NCBI GenBank assembly: GCA_041399065.1
Contig: JAWKTN010000003.1
Span: 372,001 to 436,000 of the forward strand
Direction: 5' to 3'
DNA length: 64,000 nucleotides
Origin: JAGQPD01 sp020426865
Lineage (GTDB): Bacteria; Planctomycetota; Planctomycetia; Pirellulales; Pirellulaceae
Part shown: one piece after another, positions 53,925-63,510 of the stretch
Layout: each line of letters begins with the position of its first letter
How positions within the stretch are numbered: the first letter of the stretch is position 1
The notes under the pieces: model-generated
The model's input: only the letters and a program-made list of their open reading frames with translations
Told to the model about the DNA's origin: nothing
Database searches by the model: none
Translations under genes and position numbers: made by a program

Positions 53925-55193
53925 ATGAGCAGCCGAGACGATATCGTAATCACCGGCGTGGGGGTCGTCAGTCCGATCGGCATTGGCCGTCAGCCGTTTT
54001 GGGAATCACTCTTATCGGGTACCAGCGGCGTGGGCCCGATAACATTGTTTGACCCGTCGGCGTTGCCCGTGCGGTTTGGTGGTGAACTCAAAGGGTTTGA
54101 TCCGAAAGATTACGTGCAACCACGAAAGGCGATCAAGTTGATGGCCCGGGAACTGCAAACGGCATTTGCCGCTGCGAGTCTGGCGACCAAAGACGCAGGG
54201 TTGGAAGTCGCATCGCTAGATCATGATCGTCTAGGAGTTCTCTATGGTAGCGAGATGTTGTTTGGTGACCCGAACGAGTTGGCGCAGATTTACCAGCAGT
54301 CGATTGACGAGGGGCAATTCCACATCTGGAATTTCGGCGGCAAGATCCTGACCGAATTGTACCCGCTGTGGATGCTGAAGTACTTGCCCAACATGGCGGC
54401 TTGTCACGTCGGCATTTCGCACGACGCCCGCGGACCGAACAATACGATTGTCCAGGACGACGCGTCAAGCCTGCTGGCCGTATGCGAAGCGGTGCATGTC
54501 ATGCAGCGAGGACACGCCGATGTGATGATTGTCGGGGGTGTCGGCTCAAGACTGAGCCTGTCACCGCTCATCTTCCGCGGCGACACTGATTTGTCCCATC
54601 GCCACGAGAGCCCCCAGCAAGCATCGCGACCATTCGATTTGCATCGCGACGGCATGGTTAACGGCGAGGGGGCTGCAGCGTTTGTCTTTGAGCGGCGATC
54701 GCATGCCGAGGCGCGGGGAGCGAAACCACTTTGTCAGATACTAGGGTTCTCGCGGATGTTTGGCAGTTCCAGCGCCGGCACCGCTCCTCCTGCCACGGAG
54801 ACAATCACTCGCAGTATTAATGGCGCGCTGCAGGATGCCGGAGCGTCTGCGAGTGATATCGGGCACGTCAATGCGCATGGCCTCGGCACGATCGCTGGCG
54901 ATCGTGCCGAGGCCATCGCCATTGCGAGCACACTTGGCGATACCCCAGTGACGGCACCCAAGAGCTTCTTCGGTAACCTTGGCGCCGGCAGCGGTGCCGT
55001 GGAAATGGCAGCGACGGTGCTGGCGCTCCACAGCGGCACGGTGCCCCACACGCTAAACTTCGAAACCCCCGACCCCGAATGCCCCGTCAACGTCATATCG
55101 CATCAGGCGGCGCCGCTGAAGAATGATGCAGCGATGGTGCTCAGCCAGTCGGCTATCGGCCACGCCGCGGCCGTGGTGTTGGGAGTCGCGTAA
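53925..55193 (+). CDS. Beta-ketoacyl-ACP synthase-like protein with Cys-His-Asn active site
   Basis: 422 residues with the thiolase fold of FabF-type enzymes: ITGVGVVSPIGIGRQPFWES, KLMARELQTAFAAAS, and PFDLHRDGMVNGEGAAAFVFE. Nucleophile Cys160 is in MAACHVGISHDARGP, His318 in VNAHGLGTIAGDRAEA. The second histidine of FabF (in K-S-x-x-G-H-L) is replaced: SFFGNLGAGSGAVE, Asn351. So the triad is Cys-His-Asn, as in FabH and some polyketide enzymes, although the overall sequence is FabF-like. Decarboxylative chemistry may be altered. It is co-directional with the GNAT-like gene and converges with the MMPL exporter. Confidence 0.9.
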   Translation: MSSRDDIVITGVGVVSPIGIGRQPFWESLLSGTSGVGPITLFDPSALPVRFGGELKGFDPKDYVQPRKAIKLMARELQTAFAAASLATKDAGLEVASLDHDRLGVLYGSEMLFGDPNELAQIYQQSIDEGQFHIWNFGGKILTELYPLWMLKYLPNMAACHVGISHDARGPNNTIVQDDASSLLAVCEAVHVMQRGHADVMIVGGVGSRLSLSPLIFRGDTDLSHRHESPQQASRPFDLHRDGMVNGEGAAAFVFERRSHAEARGAKPLCQILGFSRMFGSSSAGTAPPATETITRSINGALQDAGASASDIGHVNAHGLGTIAGDRAEAIAIASTLGDTPVTAPKSFFGNLGAGSGAVEMAATVLALHSGTVPHTLNFETPDPECPVNVISHQAAPLKNDAAMVLSQSAIGHAAAVVLGVA

Positions 55194-55278
55194 CAAGCAA
55201 GCAGCCGTCTGCGTCAACAAGCGACCCGTTGTTGTTACCAAGTGTTGTTTGTCGCCAGATGCTGTGATGGGCAACCTA

Positions 55279-58200
55279 CTACGTCGAATTTCCGTGACCG
55301 CGATCGAACCGGATCCCTTCGCAGTGTTTTGCCGGATCGAGCGGCAAATACGGTGTTGCCCGGTCGCTCGGCAACGGGTTTGCCTGCGTCGGCGTGTCAT
55401 CTCCCAACGATCCACCTTTTGTGTGTGGATGCGTCGACTGGGAACGATCCTGCCGCGACGGCTCGGTACCAACTGGCTCGTCTTCATGGCCCGTTGTCTT
55501 GCCACTTGGCTGCTTCTTGGTGGAAAATAAATTGCCCAATGGGCTGGCCAACAAGGCTGGCAGCATGATCAAGTCGCCCACCAGAGCCGTCGCCATCAGC
55601 GTCAGCATCATGGTGCCGAATCGCTGAGTCGGCGTGAAAGTGCTGAGTGCGAATACCGACAGCCCAAGCCCGCCGATCAACGTCGTCTGCGTCATTGCCG
55701 TGGCACATCGTTGGTAGGCCTGCCGAATAGCGTTGTACCGATCCATGCCGTCGTCAATCCCACGGCGGAACCAGGTCAAAAAGTGGATCGTGTCGTCAAC
55801 CGCCACCCCCATCGCGACACTGGCCGTCATCATCGTTCCGATGTCGACCAGGATATTGCGCCAACCCATCAGACCAAACACAATCGCTACGGGGAATACG
55901 TTGGGGACCATCGCCAGTAATCCTGCACGGAGGCTGCGTAACAGTAGGACCATCACGACGCTGATCATGGCGAATGCCCAAAATGTGCTTTGCGTCAGGC
56001 TGTCTAAGAGCGTCCGTTGTGCCTTGTAGACGATCGGTACCAAGCCAGTGTAGACGACCGCCACTTGTTCCTTTCTCTGGTTGGCCGTCAGATCGGCCGT
56101 GCCATGCGCGTACGCGTGGTTGCGAGCATCCACGACGTGCGGCAATTGTTCACTAAGGGCCGCGAAATCGTAGCGCGAATCCCCATCCAGAACCAAGACG
56201 CAGTCGTAGGCTTCCAGCGTCTGCTGCCAATCGGCGGGCAGTTCGAAACGCGGGTCGTGCCAAGTGACTCGCACGCTAGCATTGCGAAACAGGTAAGACA
56301 GCGTCCGAGCGAAAATGAATCCTTGGTCAATGGGCTTGGTGAGCGCATCCTCGGCGCCAGCAGCAGGTTCTGCCCCTGGGGTGGGTGCAGCGGATGAATC
56401 GTCACTGCCTTGTCGCGGGACCGACGCGAAGGACGATCGCCCAAGCGGAGCACCGAGCAACAACACCTTACTGCCGCGATAGCGTCCATTTTTGTTAGCG
56501 TCCGTCAAGTGCTGCAGCGTCTCCAGTCGCGTGCCGTAGGCACGAAGAACGGGCTCGACAACCTGTTTGACACTTCCGACAAACTGGCCGTAGTCGACGT
56601 TGTTCAACGCACCTAATCGCAAACTGACGCGCCATAATTCGGATTGATCGTCTTTATCGACGCGCAGGTAGTCCGACGCGAGAAACTCCTCGCGATAGTT
56701 CCGCAAACGGCGACTCGCCGCCGTGCGCAGTGCGTTGGTGGTGATCGATCCACCAACGTCGGGTAGTTCGGGCGAGAAGGTCGATGCCAGCATCGCCTGG
56801 CCGACAATATCGCCGTGTGCCTCGCCGTAGTGCTCCTCGATCACGTCCTGCAGGTAACGCCCGATTTCCATGCGTTCCAAAAAGTTGAGCCGCAAGGCGT
56901 CGTCCAGCGGCGGCGTGGCCGAGGCCAATTCCTCGGGGTCAACTCCAGCGCTGTCGTCGGTTAACGCGGGAGCCCGATCGGCGGCGACCGAATCGCGACC
57001 AGCTTCACTCAAGTCCGACTCGGCCTTGATCAGCTCCGGGCTCACGCGAACCACTAGCTCCATGGGAACCAGCTTGCCAAGATGTCCCTCCAGCCATTCG
57101 TAATCGCGAATAATCTTGGCATCGCCGTCGAACAACTTGAGCAATTGAATGGAGGTATTTAGTCTTGGCAATCCGGCGGCACAAGCAACCATCACGAGTA
57201 AACACGCGGCGGTAACCAGCCCGTGTCGGCGGATGATGAATTCACCGAATACCGCCCAAGCTCCCTGGATGCGTTGGTGCAATTCCGAGGTGGGCGCCGA
57301 AGTGGTAGCAGTCCGATGGTATCCTGGGGGCCACAATTGCAGGGCCGATGGCAAGTACGTGAAGAGCAGGATCAGTGTGGCGACCACACCGATCGCCGAA
57401 TAGAAACCGAATTTTTCAATCGGCACGATATCGCTGGATGAGAGCGAGAGGAGGCCCAACGCGGTCGTGATAGCGGCCAGAGTGCAGGGCTTCCAGCCGT
57501 GCCCGACAGCGGCCTCCGGACCACCCGCCAATCCGTTTGATTCGACCGCTTCGCGGTAATAGTTGACAATGTGGATGGCACCGGAAAGGCCAAGCACATA
57601 GACCAGTGACGGCATGGTCATCAGCACAGCATCGACACTGCTGCCACCCCACCAGACGAACGAAACGCTGGCAATGGCGCTGACGGCGCCCACGAACAGC
57701 ACCATCATCGTGACGTAGACGCTGCGAAAGCTTAACCAAGACAGACCGATCCCGACTAAAGCGGAGAGGCCGACGAGACGCACGAGCGTAATTTGTCCTT
57801 CTTCATCGATGGCCACATTGTCGACCGCCGGACCTCCCAAACGCACGACCGGCATGGCCGATGCAGTTTGTGCAGTGGATGAGTTTTCGGCCAGCGCGGC
57901 CGGCAGGAAGCTGGGGACCTCGGGAGGTGCAATTCCCGCTTCGGCTGCCATATTCAGCAGTTTGCCGCGAGGCTTGCCTAACACGCCCCGCCCAATGACA
58001 CGATGCAATCGCTGCCGGCCCAGGTCACTGAGCGTGACGATCATGCATGTTTGTTTGCCGTCGGGACCGAAAAGACTGCCGCGCAGTCGGCGCATTGCTT
58101 CTACGTAATTGCCATCCAAGGATCCGTCCGGTCGGATCAGATTATGAAGGACACCCGGTCCGGTAGTCACGCTCTTAAAGAGGTCGGCTTCTAGCCGTCG

Positions 58201-58950
58201 AGGGTCACGATAGTACCATGGCCCGTCGACATTGCCCGTGACGGCCACCAGTTCGCCGTCTAGCTGGTTTTTTCCATATTGCCATCGATGGAGTGAGCGT
58301 CCCAAAACCCCCAAGACAGTGGCGTGTCCGTTCCACCGAAAGATATCGCCATTGGGTTTGACATAGTACCAATCGTCATTGATGCCTTTGAGCCATTTTT
58401 CCTCTTCGCCGCCCCAATTTTCGTGATAGTTTCCGGTAACGAAAAGCTGGAGTCGATTCCCAACAAAATCGCGATTTGCTTCCGGGTCAGTCGACTGCAG
58501 CTGGCGCGCATAAAGATCGTTTTCTTCGTCGACGTATTCTGGCAACCTGGCAGACGAGTCGAGAGGCGATACGCCATGGCTGTCGGCCAAAGATTGCGTG
58601 TCATCCGAGGATGCAGGCGCGGAGGCGTTGGATCCATTCCGTTCTTGATTCGCTTCTCGCTGCGACGGTGGCGTTTCGGGAAAAAACTTATCAACGAACA
58701 ACTTGAACCGTTGATCGTCGAGCGTGCCGTGACAACCCTCCCAACTGACCACCATGAATTGTTCGCCGAGGAAGTGTTCACGAAACCAATTAAGCTCCCC
58801 CGTTTCCGCAAAGCGGTCGGGTAGCCAGTCCTTGACATCGTTGCGCATCCCTTCCACTGCCAACCTGGCTCCCCGCAAGGCAAACGGGACCAAGAAGAAC
58901 ACCAGCATCAAGATCAGCAGACCGCGTCGATCGTAGAAGGACCGTTTCAT
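55279..58950 (-). CDS. MMPL/RND-family transporter, large
   Basis: 1223 residues from MKRSFYDRRGLLILM (ATG 58950). Two repeats of a membrane block: N-terminal helix (about 10-30), a large extracytoplasmic loop with low complexity Asp/Ser parts, then VGLSALVGIGLSWLSFRSVYVTMMVLFVG...GLSGAIHIVNYYREA (helices 2-6), a second helix block starting FIIRRHGLVTAACLLVMVAC with another large loop, and SLTQSTFWAFAMISVVMVLLLRSLRAGLL, VPNVFPVAIVFGLMGWRN, ASVAMGVAVDDTIHFLTWFRRG, LSVFALSTFTPTQRFGTMML at the end. VDDTIHFL is a typical RND helix-4 type motif. Relatives export lipids or hydrophobic compounds. It has a soluble, charged tail. Proximity to the ketosynthase suggests a lipid cargo, by inference. Confidence 0.9.
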   Translation of the reverse strand: MKRSFYDRRGLLILMLVFFLVPFALRGARLAVEGMRNDVKDWLPDRFAETGELNWFREHFLGEQFMVVSWEGCHGTLDDQRFKLFVDKFFPETPPSQREANQERNGSNASAPASSDDTQSLADSHGVSPLDSSARLPEYVDEENDLYARQLQSTDPEANRDFVGNRLQLFVTGNYHENWGGEEEKWLKGINDDWYYVKPNGDIFRWNGHATVLGVLGRSLHRWQYGKNQLDGELVAVTGNVDGPWYYRDPRRLEADLFKSVTTGPGVLHNLIRPDGSLDGNYVEAMRRLRGSLFGPDGKQTCMIVTLSDLGRQRLHRVIGRGVLGKPRGKLLNMAAEAGIAPPEVPSFLPAALAENSSTAQTASAMPVVRLGGPAVDNVAIDEEGQITLVRLVGLSALVGIGLSWLSFRSVYVTMMVLFVGAVSAIASVSFVWWGGSSVDAVLMTMPSLVYVLGLSGAIHIVNYYREAVESNGLAGGPEAAVGHGWKPCTLAAITTALGLLSLSSSDIVPIEKFGFYSAIGVVATLILLFTYLPSALQLWPPGYHRTATTSAPTSELHQRIQGAWAVFGEFIIRRHGLVTAACLLVMVACAAGLPRLNTSIQLLKLFDGDAKIIRDYEWLEGHLGKLVPMELVVRVSPELIKAESDLSEAGRDSVAADRAPALTDDSAGVDPEELASATPPLDDALRLNFLERMEIGRYLQDVIEEHYGEAHGDIVGQAMLASTFSPELPDVGGSITTNALRTAASRRLRNYREEFLASDYLRVDKDDQSELWRVSLRLGALNNVDYGQFVGSVKQVVEPVLRAYGTRLETLQHLTDANKNGRYRGSKVLLLGAPLGRSSFASVPRQGSDDSSAAPTPGAEPAAGAEDALTKPIDQGFIFARTLSYLFRNASVRVTWHDPRFELPADWQQTLEAYDCVLVLDGDSRYDFAALSEQLPHVVDARNHAYAHGTADLTANQRKEQVAVVYTGLVPIVYKAQRTLLDSLTQSTFWAFAMISVVMVLLLRSLRAGLLAMVPNVFPVAIVFGLMGWRNILVDIGTMMTASVAMGVAVDDTIHFLTWFRRGIDDGMDRYNAIRQAYQRCATAMTQTTLIGGLGLSVFALSTFTPTQRFGTMMLTLMATALVGDLIMLPALLASPLGNLFSTKKQPSGKTTGHEDEPVGTEPSRQDRSQSTHPHTKGGSLGDDTPTQANPLPSDRATPYLPLDPAKHCEGIRFDRGHGNST

Positions 58951-59180
58951 AGTCGACAAGTTACACTTTCTCAACAGATATCCAGACAGCTAGACTAGTC
59001 CTAGAAGCGGACCGAGTCCATGCCAAACTCGCCAGATTTGCCGTTTCGTTAAGGGACGACCCTTGATATTGCTGATGACCTTGCTGGTTCTTTCCGTTCC
59101 CAAATTGTGCGTGAAACGCGGATTGGCGAAAGTTGCCGGTATATGCCGCGCGTAGCGAACGGCTGTGATCTCTTCCGGGA

Positions 59181-60572
59181 CTACCAGATCGTCTCCAACC
59201 CCACCGATAGACCTTGATAGAACGAATTACCTTCGGCAACCAGCGTGCCGCGCGTGGCCCCTAGCCGGAGGTTGTCTGCGGCGCGAGCGACGCTGGAGAA
59301 GTAGAGCAAATTGTATCCTGCCTTTATCGCCGTGTGCGGTCGGAAATAGTATGCAGCGGCAAAATTGACTTCGGCAACGAACGTCCCTGTGGTGTCCTCG
59401 AGTTTGCGTACCGGACGGTCGCTTGTACCGTCGTCAGACACAATACTGTCAACGAGTTCTGCGCGATTGGCCAAACCGGCTACCTTGCCTTGGAGCGACC
59501 AGTACCAGCGATCGTATTTTTCCATCAATTCGAGCCCAATTTGACCGCCAAACATGGAATTTTCGGTGGACACAAAGTAGTCTGTCGTGACGCTCGGCTG
59601 TTCCGCGTCTGTGTCGGTGGCCGGCACGAGGTCGCGAAAGCCGTGCATATTGAATCGGTCTGGGGCGTTGATGTACCGCACACCACCGAAAACCGTCCGC
59701 AACCCACTGCTTGAAGCGTGGCGGACCCAGCGGCCATTGGGCTGCAATGCCAGTTGATCGCGACCAGGGCGAGTCTGAATGCGATAATTCACCTCGAAGG
59801 AATCCAACTTCGAGGCATAACTGTACGAGGCTGAATCCAAACTCGCCATTCCAGGGACTCGGTTGCCCAACAAGGCACCAAGGCTCTGTGAATCGGCCGC
59901 CGTAAACTCCGCGCTCGCGTTCCAGTCGAGCGCCCCCAAGTAGCTCGCGTCGACAACGTGATCGTTCCCGGCATCGTCGCGGCCCAAAATGGTGCCCAAC
60001 GTCATTCGTAGGCCAGGTTCAAATCGAAAGACGTCGTTGCTGTCAGCAAAGCCTTGAAAGGTCGTCGTGTCCTGATACAAAAACACGGGCGTGTTCTGCT
60101 CCAGTCGGTACATCACAAACTCGGATCCCAGGTACCATCGACCACGACGGAACCACGTTCCCGAACTGTAAACTTCCGGATCAACACCACATGCACCGGT
60201 CCCCATGACCTGGTCGTATACCGGTAGTGCATCGCCGTCGATGACCACCCCGTCCATCGAGTACCCGTCCATCGGGTACCCATCCATCGGCAGCGCACTT
60301 GTTGGAGCTAGCGCCGTCGCACCCGGATAGGTTGTCTCGCCAAGCGGCGCGGCGGCCGACGGGGTCGTCGCCATGGGCTGTGGGGCCCCGATCGCTCCTT
60401 CACCAATCGGCGCCGGTACCTCGACCGGGGGCGTCACCTCCGTAAACTGCGCGGCGTTGACGCGTGCGGCCCCAATACGCTGATACTGACCGTGGGTGCG
60501 TTCTGCAGTGAGGATCGACCCCACCAGTACGATTGCTATCCAGCCGAACCGTTGACCTGTCCAGGTTTGCAC
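59181..60572 (-). CDS. BBP7-type outer-membrane beta-barrel protein
   Basis: 463 residues. Signal peptide about 1-28 (IAIVLVGSILTAERTHGQ). A Pro/Gly/Ala linker with PMDGYPMDGYSMDG repeats precedes a domain typical of planctomycete BBP7 proteins: WYLGSEFVMYRLEQ, RFEPGLRMTLGTILGRDD, SYSYASKLDSFEVNYRIQ, GLRTVFGGVRYINAPDRF, ENSMFGGQIGLELMEKYDRWYWSLQGK and NSFYQGLSVGLETIW at the end. Alternating hydrophobic strands and a C-terminal W fit a barrel. Function is not known; the assignment to an outer-membrane location is by family. Confidence 0.85.
   Translation of the reverse strand: MQTWTGQRFGWIAIVLVGSILTAERTHGQYQRIGAARVNAAQFTEVTPPVEVPAPIGEGAIGAPQPMATTPSAAAPLGETTYPGATALAPTSALPMDGYPMDGYSMDGVVIDGDALPVYDQVMGTGACGVDPEVYSSGTWFRRGRWYLGSEFVMYRLEQNTPVFLYQDTTTFQGFADSNDVFRFEPGLRMTLGTILGRDDAGNDHVVDASYLGALDWNASAEFTAADSQSLGALLGNRVPGMASLDSASYSYASKLDSFEVNYRIQTRPGRDQLALQPNGRWVRHASSSGLRTVFGGVRYINAPDRFNMHGFRDLVPATDTDAEQPSVTTDYFVSTENSMFGGQIGLELMEKYDRWYWSLQGKVAGLANRAELVDSIVSDDGTSDRPVRKLEDTTGTFVAEVNFAAAYYFRPHTAIKAGYNLLYFSSVARAADNLRLGATRGTLVAEGNSFYQGLSVGLETIW
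60252..60296. repeat. 15-bp tandem repeat in the BBP7 gene
   Basis: Units at 60252, 60267 and 60282 (GTCCATCG[A/G]GTACCC, third copy partly diverged) encode PMDGY/PMDGY/SMDGV in the linker, in frame. Confidence 0.9.
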
Positions 60573-60993
60573 CGTGTCTCTCCCTAGTTGTCTGTGGGAC
60601 CGACGAACGAAAACCGCCCGTGCGGCCTCTGATTCCGCTCTGTCAACTGCCTCATCGTCAAAAGTCGGCCGGCAAAATGAGAATAAACCACAAAATCCTC
60701 AAAATGATGCCATTTGGTCAAGTCGATTCAATCGCTACACTTTCACTCGTGGTATCGTCCAATCGGCCGCGTTGCTTGACTTCAACGTGGCAAGATGCGC
60801 GACAAGATGGCACCAAAACCGCCGCTAGCTTGCCAAAATTGGCGCCGAGACAACCTGCCAATGAGCGTCCGACTGCTGGCGGTCTTGAATTTCTCGGCGG
60901 TCTTGAATTTCTCGACCTTGTTTCATCCAATGAGACAAAGGCGGAGGCATCGTTCATCGCTGGTCCCCGCACAAAAGAAGAAGGAGGATCGTC
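60573..60993. other. Divergent intergenic region upstream of the transaldolase
   Basis: 421 bp between the BBP7 gene (minus) and the transaldolase (plus). It holds a perfect 2 x 18-bp direct repeat (listed separately) and should contain promoters for both genes. I see no gene; short frames have no ribosome-binding site. Confidence 0.5.
60878..60913. repeat. 18-bp tandem direct repeat, two perfect copies
   Basis: GGCGGTCTTGAATTTCTC at 60878-60895 and again at 60896-60913, about 80 bp upstream of the transaldolase start. Could be two binding sites for a regulator or a slippage product. Confidence 0.9.
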
Positions 60994-62040
60994 ATGTCCC
61001 CACTCGAATCCCTAATTGCTAGCGGCACCAAGCTTTGGCTCGATTCGGTCGACCCCGAGCTTGTCGCCACCAATCGTGCGCTTGGAGCTACGGGAGCCAC
61101 CTCCAATCCAGTGATCGTCAGCCAGTTGCTGGCGACTGGTCGCTTCGATGACGCCATCCAACAGTGTCTTGCGGAGCAAAAAACCGATTCGGACATCGCG
61201 TGGGAGATGACCGACCGCTTGGTCCGCGACGCTCAAGCGGTGTTTCGCTCGGTGTGGGACCAGACCGCAGGCAACGACGGCTATGTCAGCTTTGAATTAG
61301 ACCCGTTGCTGGAAGATCCCAACGGAGCAATGTCGCACGACGAACGGGTGGCACGGTATATCAAGTTGGGGACGAAATGGTCCGCCGGCCATGACAATCG
61401 GATGATCAAAGTACCGGCGACGCCTGCTGGCATTGCCGCCTTGGAAAGTCTGGTGAGCCAAGGTGTGACGGTGAATGTGACGCTCATTTTTTCGGACGAG
61501 CAGTATCAGCAGGCGAGCGCTGCGGTATGGCGTGGAGCGCAATCGCGTTCGACGCTAGCGGCATTCAAGAGTGTGTACAGCATCTTTGTCTCGCGGATTG
61601 ACGTGTACACGGAGAAGCACGTGCCGCAGCTTTCGCCAGCATCGCAGGGTCAGGTCGGCATTGTCAACGCGAAGCGCATCTGGCGTCATCATCGCGAGTT
61701 CTGGCAATCGCGATCGACGCCACTGGATCAGGAGATCATTTTTGCCAGCACGGGGACGAAGAAGCCGGGGGACGCAGCGTGGAAATACGTCGAGGCTTTA
61801 GCGGGGAGCGACATCCAGACAAATCCACCGGAGACGAACGAGGCGGTGCAGGTGAGCGGCTTAACATTTTCACGGAACGTCGACAAAATGCCGGCAGATT
61901 CGGTATTAAGGGAGATCGATGCAGAGGTCGACTTTCAAGAAATGGAGCGGGTACTGATGGCGGAAGGGATCAAGAAGTTTGTAGATCCACAGCGGGCATT
62001 GCTCCAGTTGATCGCAGAAAAACGCAGCCATTTGGTGTAA
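60994..62040 (+). CDS. tal: Transaldolase-family protein
   Basis: 348 residues; a strong AAGGAGGA precedes the ATG. TIM-barrel motifs: LWLDSVDPELV, GATSNPVIVSQLL, GYVSFELDPLLEDPNGAM, catalytic Lys139 in NRMIKVPATPAGIAAL, GVTVNVTLIFSDEQYQQ, FVSRIDVYTE and FASTGTKKPGD. The sequence fits transaldolase, which moves a dihydroxyacetone unit in the pentose phosphate pathway, though some relatives are fructose-6-phosphate aldolases. The acyltransferase gene starts 6 bp after its stop, so both likely share a transcript. Confidence 0.92.
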   Translation: MSPLESLIASGTKLWLDSVDPELVATNRALGATGATSNPVIVSQLLATGRFDDAIQQCLAEQKTDSDIAWEMTDRLVRDAQAVFRSVWDQTAGNDGYVSFELDPLLEDPNGAMSHDERVARYIKLGTKWSAGHDNRMIKVPATPAGIAALESLVSQGVTVNVTLIFSDEQYQQASAAVWRGAQSRSTLAAFKSVYSIFVSRIDVYTEKHVPQLSPASQGQVGIVNAKRIWRHHREFWQSRSTPLDQEIIFASTGTKKPGDAAWKYVEALAGSDIQTNPPETNEAVQVSGLTFSRNVDKMPADSVLREIDAEVDFQEMERVLMAEGIKKFVDPQRALLQLIAEKRSHLV

Positions 62041-62046
62041 CCAACC

Positions 62047-63294
62047 ATGAATCGACAGCCATATTGCTTGCCACCGGCGTGGTGGGCCCCTAAGTTGACT
62101 CCGTGGTTCGTAAAACTTTCGCGGGGCTACCGTCGCCGACAGCTCTTTCGTGGGCAACAAGTCGTGGGCGTTGATGCGGATGGACTGGAGCATGTCCGCG
62201 AAGCGGTGCGACAGGGGCATGGCGTATTAATTACGCCGAACCACTCGACCCACTATGATTCCGCGGCCCTGTATCTGGCCTTGGATACGATCCGGCAGCC
62301 CGTGTATTTCATGACAGCGTGGCAAGTATTTGCCATGAGTACGGGATGGGAGCGTTGGGCGATGCAACATCTGGGATGCTTCAGCATTGATCGCGAGAGC
62401 TCAGATCGCCAAAGTTTCAAGCAGGCGGTGGAGATTCTCAAGCAATCCCCACAGCCGCTGGTGATCTTCCCGGAGGGAGACATTTATCACGTAAACGATC
62501 GCGTGTTTCCGTTTCGGGAGGGTGCGGCAGCGATCGCGTTGAGTGCGGCGAGGAAAGGGGAACGTCCGGTGTCGATGATCCCGTGTGCCATCAAGTTTTG
62601 GTACACGACGGATCCGACGGCCGACCTCTTGAAGGTCATGGGACAAATGGAAGATCGTATGCATCTGACTCGCAAGGAAGACAGAACCTTGGCCGATAGG
62701 ATTCATCGATTGGCGGAGGCGGTCCTGGCGGTCAAGGAGATCGACTATCTGGGAGGGACACGTCATGGTGCATTAAGGGACCGCAGCAGATACATGGTGG
62801 AAGAATTGTTGGTGCGGATGGAAAACCAACACATGATTGGCAACAAATCGTCGGGAGTACCTGAGCGGGTGAAGGCGCTGCGACAGAAGATCATTGCTGA
62901 GCTCGAGACATTGAAGGACCAGGACGCGTTGTCGGAAGACCGTCAGAAAAAACTGGCCGGAGATATGGAGGATTTGTTTTTCGTCATCCAATTGTACAGT
63001 TATCCTGGCGATTATTTGCAGGGATCGCCGAGCATCGAGCGAGTGGCGGAGACGATCGACAAATTCGAAGAGGACGTCATGCAACGCGATTACCCGGGGG
63101 TCCGCGGTCAGCGCCGCGTGGAAATGCGATTTGGTCCCCCGATCGTTGTGGCAGCGACGCCGGGACGCGATCAAGTGACGCAGTTAACGACGCAAATGCA
63201 CGCTCGAGTTCAGGATCTACTTGACGGCATCAACGGATCTCCCGGTGACGTATCGACAACGGTGGTTTTCGCCGATGCGCAAACGCAGCCTTGA
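62047..63294 (+). CDS. PlsC-type acyltransferase with C-terminal extension
   Basis: 415 residues. The N-terminal 215 residues hold a PlsC domain: catalytic H-x4-D at His66-Asp71 (NHSTHYDSA) and FPEG at 141-144 (VIFPEGDIY), with a leucine-poor, helix-rich start. This fits 1-acylglycerol-3-phosphate acyltransferase-like chemistry, transferring acyl groups to glycerol-phosphate lipids. The last 200 residues (QKLRQKIIAELETLKDQ, coiled; YSYPGDYLQGSPSIERVAE; VRGQRRVEMRFGPPI) are an extra domain I do not recognise. It is coupled to the transaldolase by a 6-bp gap. No membrane helix is evident. Confidence 0.85.
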   Translation: MNRQPYCLPPAWWAPKLTPWFVKLSRGYRRRQLFRGQQVVGVDADGLEHVREAVRQGHGVLITPNHSTHYDSAALYLALDTIRQPVYFMTAWQVFAMSTGWERWAMQHLGCFSIDRESSDRQSFKQAVEILKQSPQPLVIFPEGDIYHVNDRVFPFREGAAAIALSAARKGERPVSMIPCAIKFWYTTDPTADLLKVMGQMEDRMHLTRKEDRTLADRIHRLAEAVLAVKEIDYLGGTRHGALRDRSRYMVEELLVRMENQHMIGNKSSGVPERVKALRQKIIAELETLKDQDALSEDRQKKLAGDMEDLFFVIQLYSYPGDYLQGSPSIERVAETIDKFEEDVMQRDYPGVRGQRRVEMRFGPPIVVAATPGRDQVTQLTTQMHARVQDLLDGINGSPGDVSTTVVFADAQTQP

Positions 63295-63510
63295 ATTGCG
63301 ATCTCCAACGCACCCCCAACAGCACGAACTGACTTACACGAACCCTGCAACGTGGCTCGCGAAATTCTCCAGGATCTGGTAAGTTGGCGGGGATCCTGCG
63401 GAAGAGCACCGGCGCCAGTTTGTGGATCGTAAGGGAGTGATACTCGCAGTCCGCACATCTTCCGTCACGAATTCAACCTTAGGTCAGCCACGTATTCGGA
63501 ATCTTACAAC

